Assembly (NCBI GenBank): GCA_030549175.1
Contig: JAUKUA010000003.1
Location: 2,790,001-2,854,000 of the forward strand
Length of the DNA stretch: 64,000 bases
Source: Lasiosphaeris hirsuta
Taxonomy: Eukaryota > Ascomycota > Sordariomycetes > Sordariales > Lasiosphaeriaceae
Direction: 5' to 3'
The notes under the pieces are model-generated. The model saw nothing but the letters and a program-made list of their open reading frames with translations, did no database searches and was not told the DNA's origin. Position 1 is the stretch's first letter. Every line of letters begins with the position of its first letter. Positions 20,803 through 30,539 of this stretch are shown one piece after another. The translations under genes and the position numbers were made by a program.

Positions 20803-23800
20803 ATGCCTCCTTCTAACGCCTACCACCCCGCGAGGCCGCCCGACGACTCTCCCATCGATGAGTCCGATTCCGATCTTGAGATAGATATCGAAGAGCTAGA
20901 TCCTCAAACTACTCCCAGCGCACATCAAGGCGGCACATACAACCCCAAACAGCGAACCCCCCGTATCGCTCTGCGGAATCTTCGCATGGGCGGGCTACGA
21001 CGCGGCGCGAAACGCAACGGATACGGCGAGCTGGGCCGTAGCCAGGATGGGAACGAGGAGGATGCCGAGGCCCTACTGAGAGGCGGCGAAACAAATGAGC
21101 CTCGTAACTCCGAGGGCAGTGCTGCTGGTGAGGATGATGCCCCGCTTCTCAGCGGTAGCCGGCAGAGCAGTGCCGGAAGGCGGCGCCGGCGGTCCTTTGC
21201 AAGCGACAGTTTGCGAAACCTCAGTCTTCGACTGCCTAGTTTCATGTCAGGGACCACCGCGGCAGATGCAGGCAATGACGACGAGGACCATGTCAAGGAG
21301 GAAGACGACCCATCAGCATCGAGGCAAGTTGCTGTCGGATCGCTGCAAGCTACCCGCTACCCGCCAAACAGCGTGTCTAACGCTAAATATACCGCCTGGA
21401 ACTTCTTACCAATCACACTCTACAACGAATTCTCTTTCTTCTTCAACATGTACTTTCTACTTGTGGCACTCTCTCAGGCAATACCGGCTCTAAGGATCGG
21501 CTACTTGACGACATATGTCGCTCCATTGGCCTTTGTACTAATGATCACACTGGGGAAGGAGGCTTATGACGATATCGATAGACGGAGACGAGACAACGAA
21601 GCCAACTCGGAGGAATATGCAGTCCTACGATTAGACGAACCTGGGCGCAATTTTGGTAGTAGCCAACCCAACAAGAAGCTGAAGTCGTCTACTCACGCCC
21701 GAAAAGGCTCAAAACGCCGCATTTCAAACAGGGACAGGCTATCAGATATTCAGGAGGAGGAGGAGCAGGTTGAGGGCCACGGAACCCAGAAATCACCATC
21801 CTCATACGTCACACAGATTAGCAAAAAATCTCGCGATCTCAAAGTCGGTGACATTTTGAAACTCACCAAGGGACAGCGTGTTCCGGCCGACGTTGTTATT
21901 CTCAAGTGTCTTTCCAACGACCCACCGGTAAATAGAATATCACAAGATGTGGAGCCTGAAGTCGAGGCGCTACTCTTGGACCATGTCGATGAGGTTGGCC
22001 AGGGGAGTTCGGCAGACGGCAAAAAAACCGCCAATGATGATCAAGGGACCGCAGAGACTGGCTCAACCGGAGAGACCTTTATTCGCACTGACCAGCTGGA
22101 TGGTGAGACTGACTGGAAACTGCGACTGGCTTCTCCTCTCTCACAAAACATGGCGACCGAGGAGCTCGTCTGCCTTCGCGTTACGGCAGGGAAGCCCGAC
22201 AGGAAAGTAAATGATTTTGCAGGGACCTTGGAACTGTTACCTTCTCGTCAAGATGCGGCTGATTCAGCCGCCTATACCGAGAACGACGACGAACATATCA
22301 AAGCTGCACCCCTTTCCATTGACAACACCGCATGGGCAAATACCGTTATCGCCTCACACGCCACAACGCTCGCCGTGATTATCTATACCGGGCCCCAGAC
22401 TCGCTCAGCGTTGTCCACCTCACCGTCCCGTTCGAAAACAGGTCTTCTCGAATACGAGATCAACTCACTCACAAAAATTCTGTGCTTCCTCACATTAGCC
22501 ATCTCCATCATCCTTGTAGCGCTCGAGGGTTTCAACAATACCAAGGGAAACATCTGGTATGTCAAGATCATGAGGTTTCTGGTCTTGTTCTCCACCATTG
22601 TGCCTATCAGCCTACGAGTCAATCTAGACCTTGGGAAAAGTGTCTACTCTTGGTTCATCCAGAGAGACCCTGGTATGCCAGGCGCAGTTGTCCGAACGAG
22701 CACAATTCCAGAAGACCTGGGCCGAATTGAGTACCTTCTTAGCGACAAAACAGGAACCCTGACTCAAAACGAAATGGAGATGAAGAAAATCCACGTGGGT
22801 ACTGTCTCGTACGCCAATGAGGCAATGGACGAGGTCTCGGCATATATAAAGCAGGGCTTCCACGTTCCCCCATCGGCTGACTCGTCGGCAAATTCAATCC
22901 TCTTGACTCCGTCCTCATCATATACATCTGCTGCCAACATAGGTGCCACTCGGACCCGTCGAGAAATTGGATCTCGTGTCCGCGACGTCGTCTTGGCCCT
23001 CGCGCTGTGTCACAACGTGACGCCAACCGCAGAGGAAGAGGATGGCAAGATGATCAATTCATATCAGGCCAGCTCACCTGATGAAATTGCCATTGTCAAA
23101 TGGACCGAGTCGGTTGGCCTGCGGCTATCATACCGAGATCGCAAAGGGATGGCGCTTGAAGCCCCTGATGGTCGGACCGTAGTCAAGGTTCGGATTCTAG
23201 ACATCTTTCCTTTTACATCTGAGGGCAAGCGGATGGGGGTTGTTGCTCAGTTTTACGACAAACTACACCAAGGAGTCCCTATTCTGGAAAACGGCGAGAT
23301 CTGGTTTTATCAAAAAGGGGCAGACACTGTGATGGGCTCTATCGTCGCTGCCAATGACTGGCTAGATGAGGAAACGGCAAACATGGCACGCGAGGGTCTG
23401 CGGACTCTTGTTGTGGGGAGAAAACGTCTATCGACAAAGGAATACCAAGAGTTTACTGCCAAGTATCAGGATGCATCCCTCGCAATAAACGGCAGAGAGG
23501 CTGGGATGCAGGCGATTGTGTCACAGTATCTCGAGCACAACCTAGAGCTCCTTGGCGTGACTGGCGTCGAAGACAAGCTACAAAAGGACGTCAAGCCATC
23601 GCTGGAACTACTTCGAAATGCCGGCATCAAGATTTGGATGTTGACAGGTGACAAGGTGGAAACGGCGCGGTGTGTCGCCGTAAGCTCCAAACTTGTGGCG
23701 AGAGGACAATACATCCACACAGTTGCGAAAATGCGCCGGAAAGATGTTGCCCAGGAGACCATTGACTTCCTCAGGAGCAAACCCGATTCGTGCCTGTTAA

Positions 23801-24882
23801 TTGACGGAGAGAGCCTCAACATGTTGTTGACACATTTTGGAACAGAGTTTATCTCTGTCGCTGTGTTGCTGCCGGCGGTGGTTGCTTGCCGATGCTCGCC
23901 CACACAAAAGGCGGACGTTGCCAAGCTCATCAAGGAGTACACCAAAAAACGTGTCTGCTGCATTGGCGATGGCGGAAACGATGTTTCCATGATCCAGGCG
24001 GCAGATGTCGGTGTTGGTATTGTGGGCAAGGAGGGTCGCCAGGCCAGTCTAGCGGCCGACTTTTCCATTGAGCAATTTCACCACTTGACGAAACTGTTGG
24101 TGTGGCACGGCCGGAACAGCTACAAGCGCAGCGCCAAACTGGCTCAGTTTGTCATCCACCGTGGTCTTATCATTGCTGTATGCCAGACAATGTACAGCAT
24201 CGCTCTCGATTTTGAACCCGAGGGTCTATACAAGGTCAGCTATGCCCCCCTCGCACTGTTGGGCTTATGCTAACCGATTCCAGGACTGGCTTCTTGTCGG
24301 CTACGCAACAGTGTATACCGCCGCGCCCGTCCTCTCTCTCGTGTTGGACAAGGACGTGGACGAGAATCTAGCTAGCCTTTACCCAGAGCTGTACAAGGAG
24401 CTAACGTCGGGGCGATCGCTGTCGTACCGCACCTTCTTCGTCTGGGTTTTTGTCTCGATATACCAGGGCTGTCTGATCCAGGGCCTCTCACAGGTGCTGA
24501 CCGAGGTGAACGGGCCACGCATGGTGGCTGTCAGCTACACAGTGCTCGTACTCAACGAGCTGCTGATGGTGGCTATCGAGATCACGACGTGGCATTGGAT
24601 GATGGTGCTGTCCATCGTCGGCACCTTCTTGATGTATATCGGGTCGATACCCTTCTTGGGGGCGTACTTTGACTTGAAGTTTTTGCTCAGCATGTGAGTA
24701 CAATCCATCGCAAATATCGTTTCACTTTTGAGTTTTGAGCGACCACTAACCACCAGCGCAAAAGCGGGTTCCTATGGCGCGTCGTGGCTATCGGTGCTAT
24801 CTCGTTGATTCCGACGTATGCGGGCAAGCTCATACAGAGGACGATGAAGCCACCCTCGTACCGGAAGGTCCAAGGAATTTGA
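20803..24882 (+). CDS. NEO1: P4-type ATPase (phospholipid flippase) NEO1-like
   Basis: Aminophospholipid flippase of the NEO1/ATP9 branch, acting in Golgi and endosomal membranes without a CDC50 partner in yeast. Three exons: 20803-24234, 24284-24693, 24765-24882; 1,319 residues. The first intron (49 bp) has donor GTCAGC and branch GCTAAC; the second (71 bp) has GTGAGT. Signatures: actuator DGET at 433-436; P4 transmembrane motif PISLRVNLD; phosphorylation site DKTGTLTQNE with Asp 648; MLTGDKVETA; and hinge GDGGNDVSMIQAADVGVGI. The second join gives DWLLVGYATVYTAAPVLSL..., characteristic of NEO1, and the last exon ends LKPPSYRKVQ-like (MKPPSYRKVQGI). The N-terminal 190 residues are acidic and Ser/Arg-rich, longer than in yeast. 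Confidence 0.95.
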
Positions 24883-25579
24883 AAGTGTTAATTTGGGCGG
24901 TTGGGGCGGCTTGCTGCTACTGCGAGTGTATACTTGATGATATACCTAGGTTGCATGACATATGGAGTTGGATGGGGCTGGCTTCTTTCTGGGACTGTTT
25001 ATTCTAGAAATGGGTTTTGGGTGATTCGAGCGTCGTCTTGATTATTGGGTATTGCCATTGTTATTTGTGCACACGTACATCTCAGCACGCACTGGGTCCC
25101 TGATTGACTATGCGAGATACCCCAGGTACCGTCAATGTTGCCAAGACCACGAATGCATTGTTGGTAGATGAGATGATTGAAGTCTGCCCCCTTGCCTAAA
25201 TGTCTCGGGGACGCTCACTCGCGTGGAAGGACGAAAGACGAGCAAAGTGCTCAGCCAACAAGCAGTTGAACGTTGGCGCGCCTCTTCGTTACTCTCTCCG
25301 CCCGAATCTGGACCTCGGACTCAAACCCTACGGGTTTACCTGCAGGAAAATGAACATGCCTCTGAAAAAGTAATAGGCCATTCCGTTCAATAATGTTCCG
25401 CAAGGATATGAGTTGTCCTTTTCCTAGTTTCTTTTGTTTCCTCGCAGATACTACCAATTCCGACACGTTACCGACTCCTCAACGAAACTCTGAGCCCACA
25501 CAGCACCTACCAAAAATCACTCAAGGTATTTCACAGTATGTTGGTACCAATACAAGGTTGACCAGAACCATATCTGGCC
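24883..25579. other. Convergent NEO1/CYC2-like 3' region
   Basis: Space between the NEO1 stop and the stop of the CYC2-like gene. No motif stands out and no coding sequence is supported. Confidence 0.4.
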
Positions 25580-27208
25580 TTAAAACTTCAAAACCAGCCA
25601 ACGCCCCCAGAACCCAGGATCCCTCTTTCCTAGTACCCCAACAACACCACCAACAGCACCCTGCATCTCGATGCCGTTCCCCCACGTCTTGGCGCCGGCA
25701 AACGTCGAGATGAAGCCGTCTGGACCCGAGACCATGAGCAGGTTTTTGCCGCCTGGGATGGGGTGGCCGTCGCTGTCCTGGCATTTGCATTCGATGCCGG
25801 CTCTGTCGTGTCCGTCTTTGGAGGCGAGGAGGGGTTGGGAGTGGGATGGGCAAGCGGCCGTGTTTACGGAGGGGCAATTGGTTGTGGTGGTCGGCGTCTT
25901 GGGTTGGGACCAGAGCCAGGAGGGCCATTTTGAGCTCGGGGCTGTGGTAGCAGAAGGGGGGTTAGCGGCATCTGTGATGGTGGCGGGGTTGATGGAGGTG
26001 CCTTCGTCATCGACGGTGCAAGAGATGTTCAGGTTGTTGCCGTGGCGGAGTTTCATTTCAGCGAGGAGAGAGGTGATGGCGTTGGCGAGAGGGACGCCGC
26101 TGGGAAGGTTCCGGCTTGGGAGAGATAATATCTCGCATCTGGAGCAGTCAGCGCGCTGGCGGTTCGCCCAGACGATGCTCATCGATGGCTTCCGTGTGAA
26201 CCCGGGAGCCTCATGATCCAAGAGGACACGCGCCGTCTGTAGCGCCGGGGCGATGCCGGTGCCTCCGGCGAGAAAGACAACCCGGTCGGCATTACCAAGT
26301 CTCGTCCGGACGTCAAAGCCCAGATGTGGTCCACGTAGCTCGACGATTTCTCCAACTTGTAGCTTGCTCAAGTACGTCGACACCTCCCCGCCGTCCATCC
26401 TGCGGATCAAGAAGCGAAGGTACCCGCGGTTGATGTCAACCCTTTCTTCTTCGCTAGATGAGGACGGGAGCGGCGTGTAGTTTCTCGCTACCTGCAGCTG
26501 CGGCTGCTTGATCTCAACAGACCATAGACCGTGCTCCCAGGCTTCCTCTAACACAGATATGCTGGCGTGGAATGGCTGCTGCCATCGGGAAGGGCGGATC
26601 GACTTGAAGAGAGATTTAAGCCATGCATCATCGCCTGTGCTATTGTCTTCGCTCCGTTCCTCTACCCTTCGTTTGTATCGGGGCTCAACGGTAATAATGA
26701 AGCTTGTGGGCGAGGCTTGCTCCCTCGAGACTATCTTGAAGGGAACAAATGTGCTGCCGTTCAAGGGGGCACCGACGGCCCATCGTTCCAGCTTCTTATC
26801 GAAGCCCGTCAAGAGCAGTGTTCCTAGCAAGAAATTGCCTGCAAACATGGCCAAGAGCAATTTCGCTACCGTCCTCGAACGCTTAGTTGTCCCCCCCCCC
26901 GGCTCAGTACCCTCGGGAGCCTCGTGAGGGCTGTGGCCATTCGACTTGATTTGCCGGGTCGAATAAGGGAGACTATATACCGCTGGGATATAGACTGTCT
27001 TTGGCTGTTGCTGTTGGCGACGAAATTGGACCCTTTGCGACAAGCCAGACGCGCGATGAGGTGCATCTCGTGAGGCTTCAGACAGTCGGCGAACACAGAT
27101 GGTGACAGCTGGGTAACTCTTCCCACGCAATCGCGTGGAAGAAGAGACACACTGCATGATTTTGCGAAATAGGTCTCCACGCAACAATGCCAAACTGATG
27201 CTGTCCAT
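25580..27208 (-). CDS. CYC2: CYC2-like mitochondrial FAD/NAD oxidoreductase
   Basis: Ferredoxin-NADP reductase-type flavoprotein resembling yeast Cyc2, an inner-membrane protein that helps haem attachment to cytochrome c. ATG 27208 (MDSISLALLRGDLFRK) gives 542 residues; a second ATG at 27157 is also possible. An Arg-rich mitochondrial presequence is followed by one transmembrane segment (LLLAMFAGNFLLGTLLLTGF, about 118-137), then an FAD-binding domain with RNYTPLP and the following RGYLRFLIRRMDGGEVSTYL, and an NAD-binding part with VVFLAGGTGIAPALQTARVL. The C-terminal half carries a Thr/Pro-rich insertion before VSGPDGFI. A G10 homopolymer (26891-26900 on the plus strand) is translated as EPGGGT. 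Assignment to CYC2 rests on the TM-plus-reductase layout and size; a cytochrome-b5-reductase relative is the alternative. Confidence 0.8.
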   Translation of the reverse strand: MDSISLALLRGDLFRKIMQCVSSSTRLRGKSYPAVTICVRRLSEASRDAPHRASGLSQRVQFRRQQQQPKTVYIPAVYSLPYSTRQIKSNGHSPHEAPEGTEPGGGTTKRSRTVAKLLLAMFAGNFLLGTLLLTGFDKKLERWAVGAPLNGSTFVPFKIVSREQASPTSFIITVEPRYKRRVEERSEDNSTGDDAWLKSLFKSIRPSRWQQPFHASISVLEEAWEHGLWSVEIKQPQLQVARNYTPLPSSSSEEERVDINRGYLRFLIRRMDGGEVSTYLSKLQVGEIVELRGPHLGFDVRTRLGNADRVVFLAGGTGIAPALQTARVLLDHEAPGFTRKPSMSIVWANRQRADCSRCEILSLPSRNLPSGVPLANAITSLLAEMKLRHGNNLNISCTVDDEGTSINPATITDAANPPSATTAPSSKWPSWLWSQPKTPTTTTNCPSVNTAACPSHSQPLLASKDGHDRAGIECKCQDSDGHPIPGGKNLLMVSGPDGFISTFAGAKTWGNGIEMQGAVGGVVGVLGKRDPGFWGRWLVLKF

Positions 27209-27451
27209 AAAATAATTATATGTGAAAGAAGACGAGGGTTGAAGACAGCTGTTGATGTTGTCATCGCATCTTGGACTATTTACCGCTAATCCTTGTGAGT
27301 TGCGCAAAAGCTCAGACCACCAAATATGCTGTTATAGAGGCACACCCCCCTTCAATGGTATTCATCATTCCTACCCTTCAGGCTGCATGTTATCATAAAC
27401 TTCCAAGTGTCTTCTTGTCTACGAAATTACAAATGGTATACATGCTGCCAC

Positions 27452-28579
27452 TCAGAGTCTCGAAATCTTCCCATCTTGGCTGATGCCCCCTCTGAACAGT
27501 TCGGCGATGACTGTCCCCTTGAGGATCGTCTCGGCCACAATGCCCTCAACATGTTTTGGCTCGACTCGGCCGTACCAAATTCCATGTCCAGCCAGCGGAT
27601 GAGCCTCACCCCCGGCTGTCTTGAGGTCTAGCGGTAGATAGATAATGACATTGCCGGCAAATTTATGCCCGCCGACGTGGCTGATCAACCCAACGCGAGC
27701 ATGATGGACCCGACTTGAAGTCTGGCCCGAGAGGGCTTCGGCTGGGTTGAGCGCATCCGCCTCGACCGGTCCCGAAATCACCTCCACACCCGCCTCAGGA
27801 AGCTGCCTCTCGAACTCACCCTGGAGCAGAGGGCCATAGATACCGCAGCGCTTATCGCGCCCCCCGTGGCCACACACGAGCACCAGGATATCGGTAATGT
27901 CGCGCACGCCAAATAAGAGATTCTGATAAGCGGGCTTGCGCAACAGTCTGTCCTTGTGTATCGGCGACAGGCCGTCGTGGGCAGAATGGAGCTTCTCGGG
28001 CAGCAAGTAACCCTTGACTAGGGCCTCGACGCTCTCGAACGAGACGCGTGGCAAAAAGGGTACATATTTGAACGAGGGAAGCAAGTAAACCGACGTCGTC
28101 TGCAGCTCGGCACGCTGCGGCTTGGATGACGGAAAGGACGAGTTCAGGACCGAGATGTTGTGGAAGGGCTACGGCAACGCCGAACTTACCGTCAGCAACG
28201 GCATCCCGTCAAGTTTCACTTTATTTGTGGCCTAACCCCAACTCACATCGCTGAATACACCGCCGCGCCCGACGAGCTCGCGGAGGTCGGCAGCCAAGTT
28301 ATCTCCCGAGTTGTCTTCCTCAATGCGACTCGGCCAATCGGGCTTGCCCGTGCAGACAAGAACGTGCTGCGCGTAATTGGATATTAGGCCGCTTATTTTG
28401 GTCTCGTGGTCGATCTCGAAGCCTTCCGGTAGCTCCGGAGTCGGCGCGCAGCCACATGCCGGCGACGGACAGCTTGGTATTGTGGGAAACGGGGGCGTCT
28501 TTGTAGCTAGCGATCGTCGTGTCCCAATGAGGAAGAAGGGCGTCGCATTTGCCCTTCTTAGTATACTTTTCAGTATCAT
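27452..28579 (-). CDS. AIM32: AIM32-like thioredoxin-fold [2Fe-2S] protein
   Basis: Mitochondrial thioredoxin-like ferredoxin; yeast Aim32 is reported to bind a [2Fe-2S] cluster and act in redox quality control. Two exons: 28247-28579 and 27452-28168, with a 78-bp intron (GTGAGT...CGTAG) that contains a stop; 349 residues. ATG 28579 begins a basic presequence (MILKSILRRANATPFFLIGTRR). Family motifs: CPSPACGCAPTPELPEGFEID, HVLVCTGKPDWPSRIEE, SGDNLAADLRELVGRGGV, joined across the intron to SDPFHNISVLNSSFPSS. The cluster-ligand pattern is intact: CGHGGRDKRC (C-x8-C) and HVGGH (H-x3-H). It is followed in the same direction by the CYC2-like gene 243 bases downstream and is divergent from MTQ1. Confidence 0.92.
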
Positions 28580-29308
28580 GGCGAAATATGTGTGCAAGAT
28601 TCCAACGCCCAAGACCAGGAAATTTGTGGCATGGTGACGAAGGTAGAGGACGAAACCAAGCTATAAGTGAGTGACAGATGGTGGATGAGTGGTATGGTGT
28701 TTATGTAACTATGGCACGTGATACTAGTAGCTTACCTGCCCTGGGCTTCCTGCCAAAGATTAGAGCAGGCGCCTGTAGCGCATTATTTTCCCAGGACCGG
28801 AAGTCACTAGTTTGCAAACTCAACAGGTCGCCGGATGATGAGCAGCTCCAGAGCGATTATGAGAAGGACTAGGTCAACAACCGCTGAGTAGTTTAAAAGG
28901 TTCATCAATAAAGTCAAAATACCTGAGTGTTACTTTTTTTTATCCCAAAGGAGAGCCAATCGGACTTTGAGAAGCTGCCAGCAAATAACAAGGATCGGTA
29001 TACATCCAACGCTAGTAGATCATGCATTAAAGGAAGCGTAACCCGTTATAAGCACACCTGTCTTTTCACTTTGTCACTCATAACTTCCCTGTAGTCGGTA
29101 AAGGGAGTTCTCATTCAAGGAACATAGGCATCATGGGTTGGTTTCAAATTTGAGGCGAAATGAATGCTTTTTGAGGCCTAAAACCCGAGGAAGAGGCTAC
29201 TAAGGCTATCAGACCAAAGATTTTCGTTTTTGTGCTGAGAAATATTAGATATTTTCTCACCTTGAAGAGTTTAAAACAATGGCGATGCAGAGCTCATAGT
29301 CATAAGTA
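28580..29308. other. Divergent AIM32/MTQ1 promoter region
   Basis: Contains the upstream regions of two nuclear genes for mitochondrial proteins. AT-rich, with a T8 run near 28932. No coding sequence is supported. Confidence 0.4.
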
Positions 29309-30364
29309 ATGCCTCGCCTACGGCCCTCGCTGTTCTGGGCAGCCCGGCGAGACATATCGCCCTTTGCTGCTCTCCTGCTCCAGGTCTGTAGAGACCTCCC
29401 CTCGACAGCAAATGAGCTGCGATGGATTCGCGAGCACATCGCCTCAACTTCCTCGCTGGTCCCTTCCAAACTCCGTCTTTGGAAGATGTGCGAGAAACGA
29501 GCAAAGGGAGTCCCCCTCCAATACGTCCTCGGCACCCAGCCCTTCGGTGGTCTCGAAATAAAGTGCCGTCCAGGCGTCTTGATACCCAGGTACCACCCTA
29601 GCTCCTCTCTCACCACGGGGCAACCTCCACTCACACGCACCAGACACGAAACGGAAGCCTACACGACCGAGCTTGCTCAAATCCTCCTCCGCCAGACCCC
29701 CACCCGCCTCTCCATCCTCGATCTCTGCACCGGCACAGGCTGCATCGCCCTGGGCCTCCTCTCCCTGCTCCCACCCCCGGTGCACGTCCACGGCATCGAC
29801 ATCTCCCCCATCGCCATCTCCCTCGCCAACACCAACCTAGACCACAACACCCGTCTCGGCCTTCTCGCACCCCAGCCCTCCTCCATTCACTTCACCCAAG
29901 CCGATATCTTCTCCCCGTCCCTCCTCCCCTCCCTTACGCCGCACGCCTGGGACCTGCTGATCAGTAACCCGCCGTACATCTCGCGCGGTGCCTTCGCCCG
30001 CGAGACGGCGCGCGCTGTGCGAAACTACGAGCCGCGGCTCGCGCTGGTGCCGGATCGCGACGACGAGACTGCCGGCCTAGGTTGTGCGTCGGAAGATGTA
30101 TTCTATGCGCGGCTCCTCCAGCTCGCCGGCGTCCTCACGCCTCGGCGGGCATTCTTCGAGGCTGCGGGCATTGAGCAGGCCGTCCGGGTGATTAACATGG
30201 TGAAAGGGGATGCTCGGCTGAGTGGTTTGTATCCCCAGGTCGAGATCTGGCGGGACAACCCTCACAAGGAATATGAGGTGCAGAGATTCGGGGATCATGA
30301 GGTTCCTTTCCGAGGATCAGGAGGAGCGCGAGCTGTGTATTTATGCCAGAGTGACCAGCTTTAG
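29309..30364 (+). CDS. MTQ1: Mitochondrial release-factor glutamine methyltransferase (HemK/PrmC family)
   Basis: S-adenosylmethionine-dependent methyltransferase that methylates the Gln of the GGQ motif in mitochondrial peptide-release factor. Exons 29309-29589 and 29644-30364, 333 residues. The 54-bp segment between them (GTACCA...CACCAG) is divisible by three and has no stop, but splicing it restores the family motif LIPRxETEAYT (here LIPRHETEAYT). Signatures: ILDLCTGTGCIALGLLSLLP (SAM-binding motif I), GIDISPIAISLANTNL, and the catalytic NPPY at about residue 202 (SNPPYIS). The C-terminus has the family's later GLGCASEDVFYARLL and EAAGIEQAV. The N-terminal helical domain includes GVPLQYVLGTQPFGGLEIKC. 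A mitochondrial presequence is short at best (MPRLRPSLFWAARRD). Confidence 0.92.
   Translation: MPRLRPSLFWAARRDISPFAALLLQVCRDLPSTANELRWIREHIASTSSLVPSKLRLWKMCEKRAKGVPLQYVLGTQPFGGLEIKCRPGVLIPRYHPSSSLTTGQPPLTRTRHETEAYTTELAQILLRQTPTRLSILDLCTGTGCIALGLLSLLPPPVHVHGIDISPIAISLANTNLDHNTRLGLLAPQPSSIHFTQADIFSPSLLPSLTPHAWDLLISNPPYISRGAFARETARAVRNYEPRLALVPDRDDETAGLGCASEDVFYARLLQLAGVLTPRRAFFEAAGIEQAVRVINMVKGDARLSGLYPQVEIWRDNPHKEYEVQRFGDHEVPFRGSGGARAVYLCQSDQL
29590..29643 (+). other. Stopless 54-bp intron in MTQ1
   Basis: Begins GTACCA and ends CACCAG. It is 18 codons without a stop and would insert a Ser/Thr/Pro-rich peptide into the otherwise invariant LIPR-x-ETE motif of HemK enzymes. The donor is weaker than that of neighbouring introns (GTACCA rather than GTRAGT). 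Confidence 0.8.
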
Positions 30365-30539
30365 AGGTATCTGATCGGGAGATTACCTAGACAAAGACAT
30401 CGAAGGAGGACATGCACAATACTTTCCCTAAAAAAGTAAACTACCAGCAATGCAAACAGAAATCGGGTACTAAAATCTGCCGCAAGAATACACCCCAGTC
30501 TTCCCGAGTCTGGTTTATCATATACCCCCCTATTCTCAT
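30365..30539. other. Convergent MTQ1/LeuRS 3' region
   Basis: A 175-base gap between two stop codons; the two 3' UTRs must be short or overlap. Confidence 0.4.

Noticed and set aside
27207..27307. Longer CYC2-like N-terminus from 27307
   Set aside because: It would need a TTG start; the first in-frame ATG is at 27208, followed by a mitochondrial-type leader.
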